Source of the DNA: CBDANW01 sp965197825
GTDB taxonomy: Bacteria; Acidobacteriota; Vicinamibacteria; Marinacidobacterales; DATDRI01
Length of the DNA stretch: 64,000 bases
NCBI GenBank assembly: GCA_965197825.1
Contig: CBDANW010000003.1
Coordinates: forward strand, 310,001-374,000
Reading direction: 5' to 3'
Positions 17,582 to 25,454 of the stretch are shown one piece after another. Position 1 is the stretch's first letter. Every line of letters begins with the position of its first letter. Both the position numbers and the translations under genes were made by a program. The notes beneath the pieces are model-generated. The model made no database searches. It saw only the letters and a list, made by a program, of their open reading frames with translations, and was not told where the DNA came from.

Positions 17582-19411
17582 AACCATCTGGTCGGTGGTG
17601 TCGGCCTCACGGATGTTGTGCTTCAGCGCAAACTCGGTGACGTATTTCTGCAAATGCTTCGGGCTGAGCTTGTGGAATGTTCCCTTGTGGGCGCGTTTCA
17701 ACATTGACCAAAACGACTCGATACCGTTGATGTGAGCCTGCTGGCGGACATACTCGCCGGCTGAGTGCTTGACCGCTTCTCTGTCTCTCGGCAGCCCATC
17801 GTAGGCGGTTGCGTCATCGGTGTATACCTTCGCGGTAGTGGCCGCATTGTCTAGTATGAAGCCTTGGAGCGTAGGCTTGTCGGCATTCTCGATCACCTTG
17901 GCCCGGACTTGCTTGCTCGCCCGATCCTTCATTGCGACGACGGCGGTTTTGCCTTTGGCGCCACGGCCAGTCAGAGCCTTCCGCTTCGACGCTCTCATGT
18001 TGCGCCGTTTGCCGCCGAAGTAGCTTTCGTCCACCGCTGCGACGTCGGTTCCGCGTTTCGTTCGACTGCCGTAGTGATTTTTGCGACCGACGACAGGTTC
18101 CCTCAGGGCGCGCTCGGCGTGATTGTTGTCAAGCCAGACGAGAGGGTTTTCGGCGAACAGCGTGAGTGTCTCCCATCTCTCCAGCATGTAGCGGACCGCC
18201 TTGCCGAAGTCGCTTCGCGGCAATCTTCTTTGGCTCTCGCCCCATTGCCGAATCGCTTTCAAGATCCGCTGCGAACGTTGCTTGCGTAAACGAAGTCTCA
18301 GTTTCTGAGCTTTTTCATCGCCGGGAAACGGACCCGGGACCTCGCGTTCGACTTCGTACAGCTCTCCGATCAAACGAAGCACTTCGGAGCAAGCTTGCGG
18401 GTAGTGCTCGCTGGCTTCGTCGAACTTTCTTTTCACGTGCGCCCAGCAGTGGGCGAGACGAAACTGTGGACCGGCACGAGCCGCGTAGCCGTCTGGACCG
18501 GCTCGAGCTAGCACCTCGTACACCGCGTAGCCGTCCACAACCGCGATGCCGGAGTAGGTCCCCAGCACCTTTTGGCCATCTTCCGTCGATTTCGTCGGCA
18601 GCATTCGGTAGTACGCGATGTCCGGACTCGAAACGCCCCACACCGTGCCCGCCGACTTCTTCATCGAGCCCATCAGAGGCCACCGCGTTTCGTCGGCGTG
18701 GATGACGGGTGACTCCAAAACCTTCTCTCCCAGAGCGTCGTACACCGGATTCAGATGACGTGCCAGTACGTTCAGCTGGTCCCACAGCGTCTGGCTGTCG
18801 ATATCTAGCCCTTCGCGGCGCATCATCCGAACCTGGCGCTCGAGAGGCATATGGTCCAGGTACTTGCTGATGGCCACTTCGGTCGCGAACTCCACCGAGT
18901 AGCGGCCTCCGGGCTGAAGCTTCGTCGCCGCCGGTGCGGTGACGACGTTCGCGTTACATCGGCAGCGGTACTTTTTCCGCAAATGCCGTTCGATGACGAA
19001 GCTCCGCTTCACCACCGTCACCACTTCCGATTCCTCGTATTGACCCGCCATCTCGCCCAGCTCGCCGTCGCACACCGAGCACTTTTTCTCTGTCTCGGCG
19101 AGTTCGATTACTTTGTCGACCACGGGAAGATGAGGCTGTTCGCGCGGGCCGTGCCCTTTCTTCTTGTTCTTTTTAGCCTTCGTTTTCTTCCGGGTCCGCT
19201 TTTCGTCGATGCGGAAAATGCTCTCTCGCTTTTCCTGTAGTTGCTTGAGAACCGACAGTTCAAGTTGCTCCGTTTCCGGCACACCATGGAGTCTCGCCAG
19301 TTCCACTCGCAGACGAACGTTTTCATTGACGAGGCGCTGGTTCTCGTTATCAACGAGGAGAGCTATCTGGCGGAGTGTTTCGAGGTCGTGTTCGTTTTTT
19401 ATGCGAACCAC
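17498..19411 (-). CDS. In-frame chimeric transposase: IS66 TnpC N-terminal part fused to IS1595/ISXO2-like C-terminal part
   Basis: 637 residues. Residues 1 to about 459 are IS66 TnpC: N-terminal coiled coil (TLRQIALLVDNENQRLVNEN), zinc-finger-like CSVCDGELG, catalytic core VIHADETRWPLM, AVVDGYAVYEVL and NNHAERALREPVVGRKNHYG. At GTDVAA the frame passes without a break into VDESYFGGKRRNM, VYTDDATAYDGL, VRQQAHINGIESFWSMLKRA and the C-terminus of an ISXO2-like (IS1595) transposase, whose three acidic catalytic residues (VDE, YTDD, NGIES) are all kept. The product therefore carries two DDE-type cores. The intact IS66 copy ends instead in LFYTLCETAKLQ. Whether it is active or merely a scar is unknown. 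Confidence 0.88.
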   Translation of the reverse strand: MVRIKNEHDLETLRQIALLVDNENQRLVNENVRLRVELARLHGVPETEQLELSVLKQLQEKRESIFRIDEKRTRKKTKAKKNKKKGHGPREQPHLPVVDKVIELAETEKKCSVCDGELGEMAGQYEESEVVTVVKRSFVIERHLRKKYRCRCNANVVTAPAATKLQPGGRYSVEFATEVAISKYLDHMPLERQVRMMRREGLDIDSQTLWDQLNVLARHLNPVYDALGEKVLESPVIHADETRWPLMGSMKKSAGTVWGVSSPDIAYYRMLPTKSTEDGQKVLGTYSGIAVVDGYAVYEVLARAGPDGYAARAGPQFRLAHCWAHVKRKFDEASEHYPQACSEVLRLIGELYEVEREVPGPFPGDEKAQKLRLRLRKQRSQRILKAIRQWGESQRRLPRSDFGKAVRYMLERWETLTLFAENPLVWLDNNHAERALREPVVGRKNHYGSRTKRGTDVAAVDESYFGGKRRNMRASKRKALTGRGAKGKTAVVAMKDRASKQVRAKVIENADKPTLQGFILDNAATTAKVYTDDATAYDGLPRDREAVKHSAGEYVRQQAHINGIESFWSMLKRAHKGTFHKLSPKHLQKYVTEFALKHNIREADTTDQMVSIVAGLVGRRLLYRNLIADNELSSGSR

Positions 19412-19425
19412 GGAATACGATTAGA

Positions 19426-19806
19426 TCATAGAGACGATCTCACGGCAAGTGAAAAATGCTTCATTTCAGGAGGTGACAAAGATATTTTTCCGACCAACCG
19501 GCTCACCTCCAGAAACAACGACAACTCTGTCGTCGTCAGTCGCACTGGCTCGCCGTCACCGCTGGACCACAGGCATGCGAACTTTCCCTCTTCGAGACGT
19601 TTCGCGTAGACGCACAGTCCGGTCCCGTCCCAGTGCAGAACTTTCGCGCGGATTCGGTTGCGGCTGACGAACAAGTACAGCTCACCGCTCAGCGGGTCAC
19701 GACCAAGCTCGTTCATCACCAGCGCCGACAGACCGTCAAAGCCCTTGCGGAGATCCGCCGGCGCCGCGTACGCCCACGCCGACACCCGACGGCTATTCCA
19801 CTTCAT
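19426..19806 (-). CDS. tnpB: IS66 accessory protein TnpB (copy 1)
   Basis: 126 residues with the family hallmarks ADLRKGFDGLSALV, GELYLFVSRNRIRAKVLHWD, GLCVYAKRLEEGKFACLW. TnpB is required with TnpA and TnpC for IS66 transposition. Its start overlaps the tnpA stop (ATGA type, 19803-19806), and tnpC begins 14 bp after it ends. One residue in the tail differs from copy 2 (EVSRLVG against EGSRLVG). Confidence 0.93.
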   Translation of the reverse strand: MKWNSRRVSAWAYAAPADLRKGFDGLSALVMNELGRDPLSGELYLFVSRNRIRAKVLHWDGTGLCVYAKRLEEGKFACLWSSGDGEPVRLTTTELSLFLEVSRLVGKISLSPPEMKHFSLAVRSSL

Positions 19807-20147
19807 CCCAGCTGCTCAACAAGCCGCAGCAGCCGCTGTTCCGACAGACCCTCGATTCGATACCCTCGCGGGGTTACCAGCGTAATCTCCGTGCGTTTTT
19901 CCGATTCCACGACTTCGACACGCCGAACGATACCCCTCATAGCCTCCTCTCGATTCCATCGAGATAGACTCCAGCCACTCACCCCGAGCCCCCTCGCGAC
20001 ACCCTCAAGGCTCGCGCCCTGATCCTTCATCTGATTCAGATACAGCACCGCTTCGCGACGTTGTTCCCGCGAGTAACGCCGCCCTCGACCTGTGCGGCCA
20101 CGATTTTCTTCACGTGCTCGCCTACGAAATGCTGTCCTCGCTTCCAT
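19803..20147 (-). CDS. tnpA: IS66 accessory protein TnpA (copy 1), helix-turn-helix
   Basis: 114 residues. A basic N-terminus (RRRAREENRGRTGRGRRYSR) precedes a helix-turn-helix (EAVLYLNQMKDQGASLEGVA, RGLGVSGWSLSRW). The C-terminal half (TLVTPRGYRIEGLSEQRLLR) is typical of IS66 TnpA. First gene of the tnpABC operon, followed by an ATGA overlap with tnpB. Copy 2 differs by Gly for Ser in the recognition helix region. Confidence 0.88.
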   Translation of the reverse strand: MEARTAFRRRAREENRGRTGRGRRYSREQRREAVLYLNQMKDQGASLEGVARGLGVSGWSLSRWNREEAMRGIVRRVEVVESEKRTEITLVTPRGYRIEGLSEQRLLRLVEQLG

Positions 20148-20226
20148 CGCTTCGCACTCCTTTCAAGACTGCTCACGATGGAACATTCCGACACGCTTGT
20201 CACGACGGGCCACGGAGAGGAGTTAC

Positions 20227-20418
20227 CTTCCTGGCGATGCCGCCGGTCTTAGCAAGCTGGAGGCGAAGGGAATCTTTGCCGAGGTGAGGGAGTCGGAAGC
20301 CATCTACGTCGCCGTCCACTTAGGGCGCACGCTACAGAACGCGGGCTTTTGGGGCGCGGTGCGGCTGATACCAAAGGTTGGCATCGTGGACGTCACCATG
20401 GGGGCGCGAAGTTCTTGA
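20227..20418 (+). pseudogene. Fragment of an uncharacterised exported protein, truncated by IS66
   Basis: Directly after the IS66 end the frame reads GDAAGLSKLEAKGIFAEVRE, SEAIYVAVHLGRTLQNAGFW and GAVRLIPKVGIVDVTM. This resembles the N-terminal segment of a recurrent uncharacterised lipoprotein type (…LRxTLxxxGxWGAVRVxP…VDVxVxG). The start and signal peptide are missing. At 20395-20418 the frame leaves this similarity and the TPR remnant begins, so two broken genes are joined here. Weak assignment. Confidence 0.3.
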
Positions 20419-21332
20419 AGAGCGAACGCAGGATCAATTGAACGAGGCCGCTGAATATTTCCGGCTCGCAATTCAAAGAGATCCGCAATTCGCCGAGGCC
20501 TATGTTGGGCTCGCCGATTGTCTTATTCTGCTCACGACATACTTTGGCGCTCTCGACCCCCCTCGGCTTATCGCGAGGTCTCAGAAGCCACCACGCGGGC
20601 TCTGGAGATCGATGGCGAACTTGCGGAGGCCTGGGCTTCTCAGGCGTTTGCCCGCTATCTCCTGACTTGGGACTGGGCGCAGGCAGAAGTTGAGTTCCAA
20701 CGGGCACTAGAGTTAGCCCCCAGCTCCGCCCTCTCTCACCACTGGTACGCCGACTATCTGTCCGCCATGTGCCGGCATTCTGAGGCCATCGCCGAAAGCC
20801 GGGCCGCCGAAGCACGAGTCCCTTTGTCTCCCATCCTGAGCCGGGACGTTGCCTGGGCGTATTTCTTCGCTCGGCAGTACAATGAAACACTCGCCCAGCT
20901 GAGGAAGACACTTGCGGTGAGGTCGGACTTCGTTCCGGCGCGGTCTCTGCTTGGCGAACGTACGTTCAGATGGGAATGTATGACGAGGCCATCGCGGAAC
21001 TGGAGCCATTGGGCGGCGCGTACCGAGCGATGCTCGGGCAAGCCTATGCTGCGGCCGGTCGGAGAGACGACGCGGAGCGGTTGCTTGGCGTTGTGACGTT
21101 GGGCTCGCCTCGGGATCCCACTACCCCGCTGGCGGAAGGCATTCCACCCTACGAGGTCGCGCTCCTTTTTGCTTCGCTCGGCGAAACGGACGCCGCTTTT
21201 GCGTGGCTCGAGAGGGCCTTTGAAGGACGCGACCCAACGCTCGTCAGCCTGAAGACGGACCCCATGCTGGATCCGATTCGGTCCGATGCAAGGTTCGACG
21301 ATCTCCTGGCACGCATGAGTTTTCCACCATGA
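20400..21332 (+). pseudogene. TPR-repeat protein remnant (C-terminal part of a kinase- or cyclase-TPR protein), two frameshifts
   Basis: Three overlapping frames carry consecutive TPR pieces: EAAEYFRLAIQRDPQFAEAY; then ATTRALEIDGELAEAWASQA, AEVEFQRALELAPSSALSHH and NETLAQLRKTLAVRSDF; then YDEAIAELEPLG and AAFAWLERAFEGRDPTLVSL. The ending LKTDPMLDPIRSDARFDDLL is the usual close of large Acidobacteria-type Ser/Thr kinases or adenylate cyclases with a TPR tail. The catalytic N-terminal half is absent. Frame changes lie near 20560 and 20970. Confidence 0.65.
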
Positions 21333-21471
21333 GATATGGACACCGCGTCTGTTTCGAGACTGCGATTGATTGGATGTTTGACGCTAATAGATGCTCGACC
21401 GCCGGATTCACTCGTTCTGTCCCATGAACATTGTTGTTTCACGATCGTATCTATTTCCACGGGAGGTAAAC

Positions 21472-21654
21472 ATGGCCAAGAAAAGACGCAAGACCAAGAG
21501 GAAGGCTGCCAAGGTGGCGAAGAGACCCAGGGAGATCGACGTGGGGGGGCTCTATGATGCCGCCAAGGAACTCCGGTCAGCGGCCAATCACTTAAAAAAA
21601 CAGGGAAAAAAGTTAGCCTGCAGGAGAAGGAGAGTAAAAGTCATCCCCTGGTAG
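21472..21654 (+). CDS. Small Lys/Arg-rich protein, function unknown
   Basis: 60 residues from ATG 21472, with GGGAGGTAAAC in front. It opens with a nuclear-protein-like basic tail (MAKKRRKTKRKAAKVAKRPR) followed by an amphipathic helix (GLYDAAKELRSAANHLKKQG). Two A-runs (seven and six A) lie at 21594-21610. A one-base change there would continue the product as SLQEKESKSHPL, so the C-terminus is unreliable. Basic tail plus helix suggests nucleic-acid or polymer binding, but this is only a guess. Confidence 0.45.
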   Translation: MAKKRRKTKRKAAKVAKRPREIDVGGLYDAAKELRSAANHLKKQGKKLACRRRRVKVIPW

Positions 21655-21756
21655 TGCGAGGAAAAGCTGGGCACAGCGCGCCTTGCCAACCGAAATCCAT
21701 TCGGTGGCGTTTGTCAGCGAGGGAGTCTCCCCTCAAGCGTTGGGCCTCGTGGAGTC

Positions 21757-22883
21757 ATGCCTAAGTCACGCACGTCCTATCGCCGGTCTCGCCACCTGGT
21801 GAGTTACTGGGTCGGCGAAGATCTCGTCTTCCGAAACTACGCGACGGGCGCGTGCGTCACCGCGACTCCCTTTGGCACAGAGTTGCTTCATTTTTTCGAC
21901 CGTTGGCGTTCCGCCGACGATCTCTTTTCCGAGATGCGGCAATTCAGCCGTCCCTCATTACGGAAAGTGCTTGCCACGCTCGTCAAACACTCACTCCTGG
22001 AGCGTTCCGATCGCCCGCAACTGCCCGCCGAAGAGGCAATGAAGAGCTGGTCGAGCTGGAACCCCGAGGCCGGATTTCTTCACTTCTCGACAAAGGACGT
22101 TCCCTACGCGCCCGACGAAGCCAAGGAAGACCGATTTCTCCGCTGGCGGCTTCGAACGAGTCCTCTCCCCCCGCGAGTCAAACGCTATCCAGGCAAACTC
22201 TCATTGCCCCTACCCGAGCCGATCCTGGAGGACGGGTTTTCTAAAGTGCTTCTGGCCCGGCGTACTTGGCGAAGGTTCTCGAAGCGACCGCTGGAGCTTC
22301 CGGCGCTAGGCACGTTGCTCGGGCTGACGTTTGGCGTGCAACAATGCCTCGAACCTAGGGAAGCTAGGTCAGGTGTCTCTCAAAACCTCTCCTTCCGGAG
22401 GAGGACGACATCCCGTCGAAGCCTATGTCTTGGCACGTCGCACAGAAGGGATCGCGCCGGGACTTTATCACTATGAGGCGGATACACATCGGTTGAGTCT
22501 GCTAAAGCGCGGCGCCACCTCGAGGAACTCTCGCTAGGTATCTCGGCGACCAGCCTTGGTTTGGGAAAGCCTCTGCCCTGATTCTGATGACGGCGGTCTT
22601 CGCTCGCACGGAGTGGGACTACCCTTACGCCCGGTCGTATCGAGCCGTGCTGCTGGAGGCGGGTCATGTCTGCCAGACCTTCTGCTTGGTGGCGACCGCC
22701 CTCGGCCTCGCACCCTTTTGCACCGACGCGCTCGCCGACTCGCTCATTGAAAAGGATCTGGGAATCGATGGCGTGACGGAGTCCGTGCTGTACGCCGCCG
22801 GCGTGGGTACCCGGCCCGCCGGCGTGGAGTGGGCACCGTCACCCGAAAACGAAGTCGAACCGAGGCGCTTCTCGCCGCGCTGA
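21757..22883 (+). pseudogene. SagB-type nitroreductase/dehydrogenase, broken by frameshifts
   Basis: The N-terminal part (21757-22330) has a winged-helix-like segment (LLHFFDRWRSADDLFSEMRQ) and the start of the FMN domain (FSKVLLARRTWRRFSKRPLE). The next frame holds the SagB signature SPSGGGRHPVEAYVLARR and GIAPGLYHYEADTHRL. A third piece (22587-22883) has MTAVFARTEWDYPYARSYRA, EAGHVCQTFCLVATALGL and the C-terminus. Intact, it would be an FMN-dependent oxidase of the kind that forms azoles in peptide natural products or acts alone. No YcaO or precursor gene is seen nearby. At least two indels (near 22330-22380 and 22540-22590). Confidence 0.75.
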
Positions 22884-23019
22884 GAAGCAACTTGGCGCCG
22901 TCAAAAGCGAGCCGATCTCTGCATCATGGTCCAGGTGGACGCTCATCCTTGAACAGGAGGACCGCGACCGAGCTCACTGACGGCCGAGCGAACCCCGCGC
23001 TATCATGAAGATAACCCCC

Positions 23020-23065
23020 TTGACCGCGGTATCGGTTCCGGGTTATTCTTACCGACCGGTCGGTA
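23020..23065 (+). promoter_or_regulatory. ilvB promoter with a 16-bp perfect palindrome (TetR-type operator) over the start region
   Basis: A -35 box TTGACC at 23020-23025, an 18-bp spacer and a -10-like TATTCT at 23044-23049 form a plausible sigma-70 promoter. Directly after the -10 is TACCGACCGGTCGGTA (23050-23065), a perfect palindrome whose half-site ACCGACC is typical of TetR-family operators. Bound repressor would cover the transcription start. No regulator gene is nearby. The element ends 21 bp before the ilvB ATG. Confidence 0.6.
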
Positions 23066-23086
23066 GGGAAAGATCGGCACACGGCT

Positions 23087-24784
23087 ATGGAAAGAACTGG
23101 CGCGCAGATTATCTGGGAAGTCCTTTCCCATCAAGGGATTGACGTTCTCTTCGGCTATCCCGGCGGAGCCATCCTGCCCGCCTACGACGCCCTTCCGGAA
23201 TACCCTGCGGTCAAGCACGTCCTGGTCCGACACGAACAGGGGGCGGCGCACATGGCGGACGGCTATGCGCGCGCCTCGGGCCGAGTCGGTGTGTGCATGG
23301 CGACCTCGGGTCCCGGGGCAACGAACTTGGTGACCGGCATCGCCACCGCGATGATGGACTCGTCACCCGTTCTCTGCATCACCGGGCAAGTGCCGAGCCA
23401 TGCGATCGGCACGGACGCGTTTCAAGAGACCGACGTCACCGGCGTGATGCTTCCCATCACCAAACACAGCTATCTGGTCACCAAGACCGACGAGATCGCG
23501 GCGACGCTCAAAGAGGCGATCTACATCACCCAAACCGGGCGGCCTGGTCCGGTTCTCGTGGACATTTCCAAGGATGCGCAGCAGGGCACGTGCGATCTCG
23601 AGTGGGACGACTCGCCGGTGCTTCTTCCGGGTTATCGTCCGGACTTGCGCGCGTTGCCGGAAGAGTTCGAGCGAGCGGTGGAGCTGATCAATGCCGCGAA
23701 GAAGCCCGTCATCCTAGCCGGCCACGGAGTCTTGATGTCGGGGGCGTCCCAGGTGTTATTGGACTTCGTGGAGAAGACGCGCATTCCCGTGGCGATGACG
23801 CTGCTCGGCTTGAGCGGTTTTCCGGCCAGTCATCCCTTGAATATGGGCATGATGGGGATGCACGGAGAGTCTTGGGTCAATACCGCCATCCAGGAGTCCG
23901 ATCTGCTGCTGGCTTTCGGGATGCGATTCGATGACCGCGTGATCGGCAACCCCAAGACCTATGCTCTTAACGCTAGGAAGATTCACGTCGAGATCGATCC
24001 CTCCGAGATCAACAAGAACATTCCTGTGGACGTCGGTATCGTCGGCGATCTGCGCGAGACGTTGAACGCGCTGCTGCCGGGCGTGGAGAAGCGCGACCGC
24101 AGCGAGTGGCACGAGCACATCAAGGAGCTCAAGGGCGATTCGGCCGTGCGGGACATTCTGCACCTCGGCGACAGCGGACACCTCTACGCCGCGCACGTGA
24201 TCAACGATCTCTGGAGCTACACCGAGGGGAAGGCCCTGGTCGTCACCGACGTCGGGCAGCATCAGATGTGGGAGACCCAGTATTACAAGCACGACTACCC
24301 GCGCCGGCTCATTACCTCGGGAGGATTGGGGACGATGGGGTTTGCGCTTCCGGCGGCGATCGGTGCAAAGATGGCCATGCCCGAAGAAGAAGTGTGGGTG
24401 ATCGCGGGAGACGGCGGATTCCAGATGACCGCCGCCGAGCTGTCCACGTCCGTGCAGGAGAACATCAAGATCAATATCGCCATCATCAACAACGGCTACC
24501 TGGGCCTGGTTCGCCAGTGGCAGGAATTCTTCTACGGTGGTCGATACAGCGCGACCCCGATGCAGAACCCGGATTTCGTCAAGCTCGCCGAGGCACACGG
24601 GATCAAGGGATTGCGGGTGGAGCGCCGGGATGAGATCAAGGACACCGTGCGGCAGGCGCGGGAGGAGTCAGGCACGGTGGTCATTGACTTCCGCGTGGAG
24701 AAGGAAGACACCGTCTACCCGATGGTCCCGGCCGGCGCCGATCTGCACGCCATGATCCGTCGACCTACCACCGCGAAGAAATGA
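23087..24784 (+). CDS. ilvB: Acetolactate synthase, large (catalytic) subunit
   Basis: 565 residues; condenses pyruvate with pyruvate or 2-ketobutyrate, first common step of valine, leucine and isoleucine synthesis. The catalytic Glu50 sits in VLVRHEQGAAHMADGYAR. The FAD-binding middle domain follows (VAMTLLGLSGFP, GMRFDDRVIGN), and the ThDP motif is GDGGFQMTAAEL...NNGYLGLVRQWQ. FGYPGGAILPAYDAL marks the N-terminus. It is the first gene of ilvB-ilvN-ilvC, with ilvN starting 7 bp after its stop. Intact and of normal length. Confidence 0.97.
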   Translation: MERTGAQIIWEVLSHQGIDVLFGYPGGAILPAYDALPEYPAVKHVLVRHEQGAAHMADGYARASGRVGVCMATSGPGATNLVTGIATAMMDSSPVLCITGQVPSHAIGTDAFQETDVTGVMLPITKHSYLVTKTDEIAATLKEAIYITQTGRPGPVLVDISKDAQQGTCDLEWDDSPVLLPGYRPDLRALPEEFERAVELINAAKKPVILAGHGVLMSGASQVLLDFVEKTRIPVAMTLLGLSGFPASHPLNMGMMGMHGESWVNTAIQESDLLLAFGMRFDDRVIGNPKTYALNARKIHVEIDPSEINKNIPVDVGIVGDLRETLNALLPGVEKRDRSEWHEHIKELKGDSAVRDILHLGDSGHLYAAHVINDLWSYTEGKALVVTDVGQHQMWETQYYKHDYPRRLITSGGLGTMGFALPAAIGAKMAMPEEEVWVIAGDGGFQMTAAELSTSVQENIKINIAIINNGYLGLVRQWQEFFYGGRYSATPMQNPDFVKLAEAHGIKGLRVERRDEIKDTVRQAREESGTVVIDFRVEKEDTVYPMVPAGADLHAMIRRPTTAKK

Positions 24785-24791
24785 GAGATTC

Positions 24792-25340
24792 GTGACGAAG
24801 TCCCTGTGCACGTTCGTGGTCTACGTGGAGGACAAGCCCGGCGTGCTGAACCGCGTCGTGTCCTTGTTCCGCCGTCGGGGCTTCAACATCGAATCGCTAT
24901 CGGTGGGCCACACCGACCGGAGCGGCGTCTCGCGTATGACCATCGTCATGGAGGCCGACGAAGCGGCGGCGCGCCTGGTAGAAGCCAATCTCTATAAGCT
25001 CGTGAACGTGCTGCGGGTGGAGGGATTGAGTGAAGGCGATGCCGTGCTGCGGGATCTGGCGCTCATCAAGGTGCGCGCCAACACCGAGCAGCGTGCTCAG
25101 GTGCTTCAAATGGTCAACGTGTTCCGCGCCCGCGTGGTGGACGTGGTGACCGACGCCATGGTCGTGGAAATCACGGGCACCGAGGACAAAATCGAAGGTT
25201 TGGTCGACGTGCTGCGGCCCTTCGGCATCATCGAAATGGCGCGCGCCGGTACCATCGCCATGAAAAGGGGGGCCGAAGCACCGAGCATTCAGCCTCACTT
25301 CGTGCAAGCTGTGGTGCCCGATCTCAAGAAGGGCGTCTGA
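24792..25340 (+). CDS. ilvN: Acetolactate synthase, small (regulatory) subunit
   Basis: 182 residues from GTG 24792. The N-terminal ACT domain (VVYVEDKPGVLNRVVSLFRR, GFNIESLSVGHTD) binds valine for feedback inhibition. The C-terminal half (ALIKVRANTEQRAQVLQMVN, EITGTEDKIEGLVDVLRPFG) is the usual activation domain. The final Gly-Val and TGA stop lie inside the first unit of a 50-bp repeat (25331-25380), an odd feature shared with rnhB. The Lys-Lys-Gly-Val tail may thus be repeat-derived. Confidence 0.96.
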   Translation: MTKSLCTFVVYVEDKPGVLNRVVSLFRRRGFNIESLSVGHTDRSGVSRMTIVMEADEAAARLVEANLYKLVNVLRVEGLSEGDAVLRDLALIKVRANTEQRAQVLQMVNVFRARVVDVVTDAMVVEITGTEDKIEGLVDVLRPFGIIEMARAGTIAMKRGAEAPSIQPHFVQAVVPDLKKGV

Positions 25341-25430
25341 CTGCGTTCATTCGTGAGATCCCGTAGATTGACGCCAGAAGGGGCGTCTGACGCGGTTTAA
25401 TTGTGAAATCTCTCATATTGATGCCAGAAG
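25331..25430 (+). repeat. Two tandem 50-bp units of the GGCGTCTGAC...GACGCCAGAAG repeat
   Basis: Unit 1 (25331-25380) and unit 2 (25381-25430) are each exactly 50 bp and about two-thirds identical. Both begin GGGCGTCTGAC and end (A/T)TGA(C/T)GCCAGAAG. The ends GGCGTC/GACGCC are complementary, so each unit can fold as a stem. Unit 1 contains the ilvN stop codon. They fill the ilvN-ilvC spacer. Two diverged relatives lie at 29426-29529. Confidence 0.8.
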
Positions 25431-25454
25431 CAAAGAAAAAGGAGTAGCGAACTC

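Larger units (their letters stand above)
17498..20226 (-). mobile_element. Chimeric IS1595/IS66 element (IS66 copy 1, left end replaced)
   Basis: From 18035 to 20226 the sequence matches the intact IS66 at 53629-56019 almost base for base. It ends at the same right terminus (on the reverse strand, GTAACTCCTCTCCGTGGCCC). To the left of 18035 the IS66 sequence is replaced by the 3' part of an IS1595-family transposase gene. The switch falls at CGCTGCGACGTCGG, shared with the intact copy. No target duplication can exist because the left end is missing. Confidence 0.85.

Noticed and set aside
25331..25430. Two 50-bp repeats considered as a minimal CRISPR array
   Set aside because: Units are directly adjacent without spacers, only about two-thirds identical, overlap a stop codon, and no cas gene is present.
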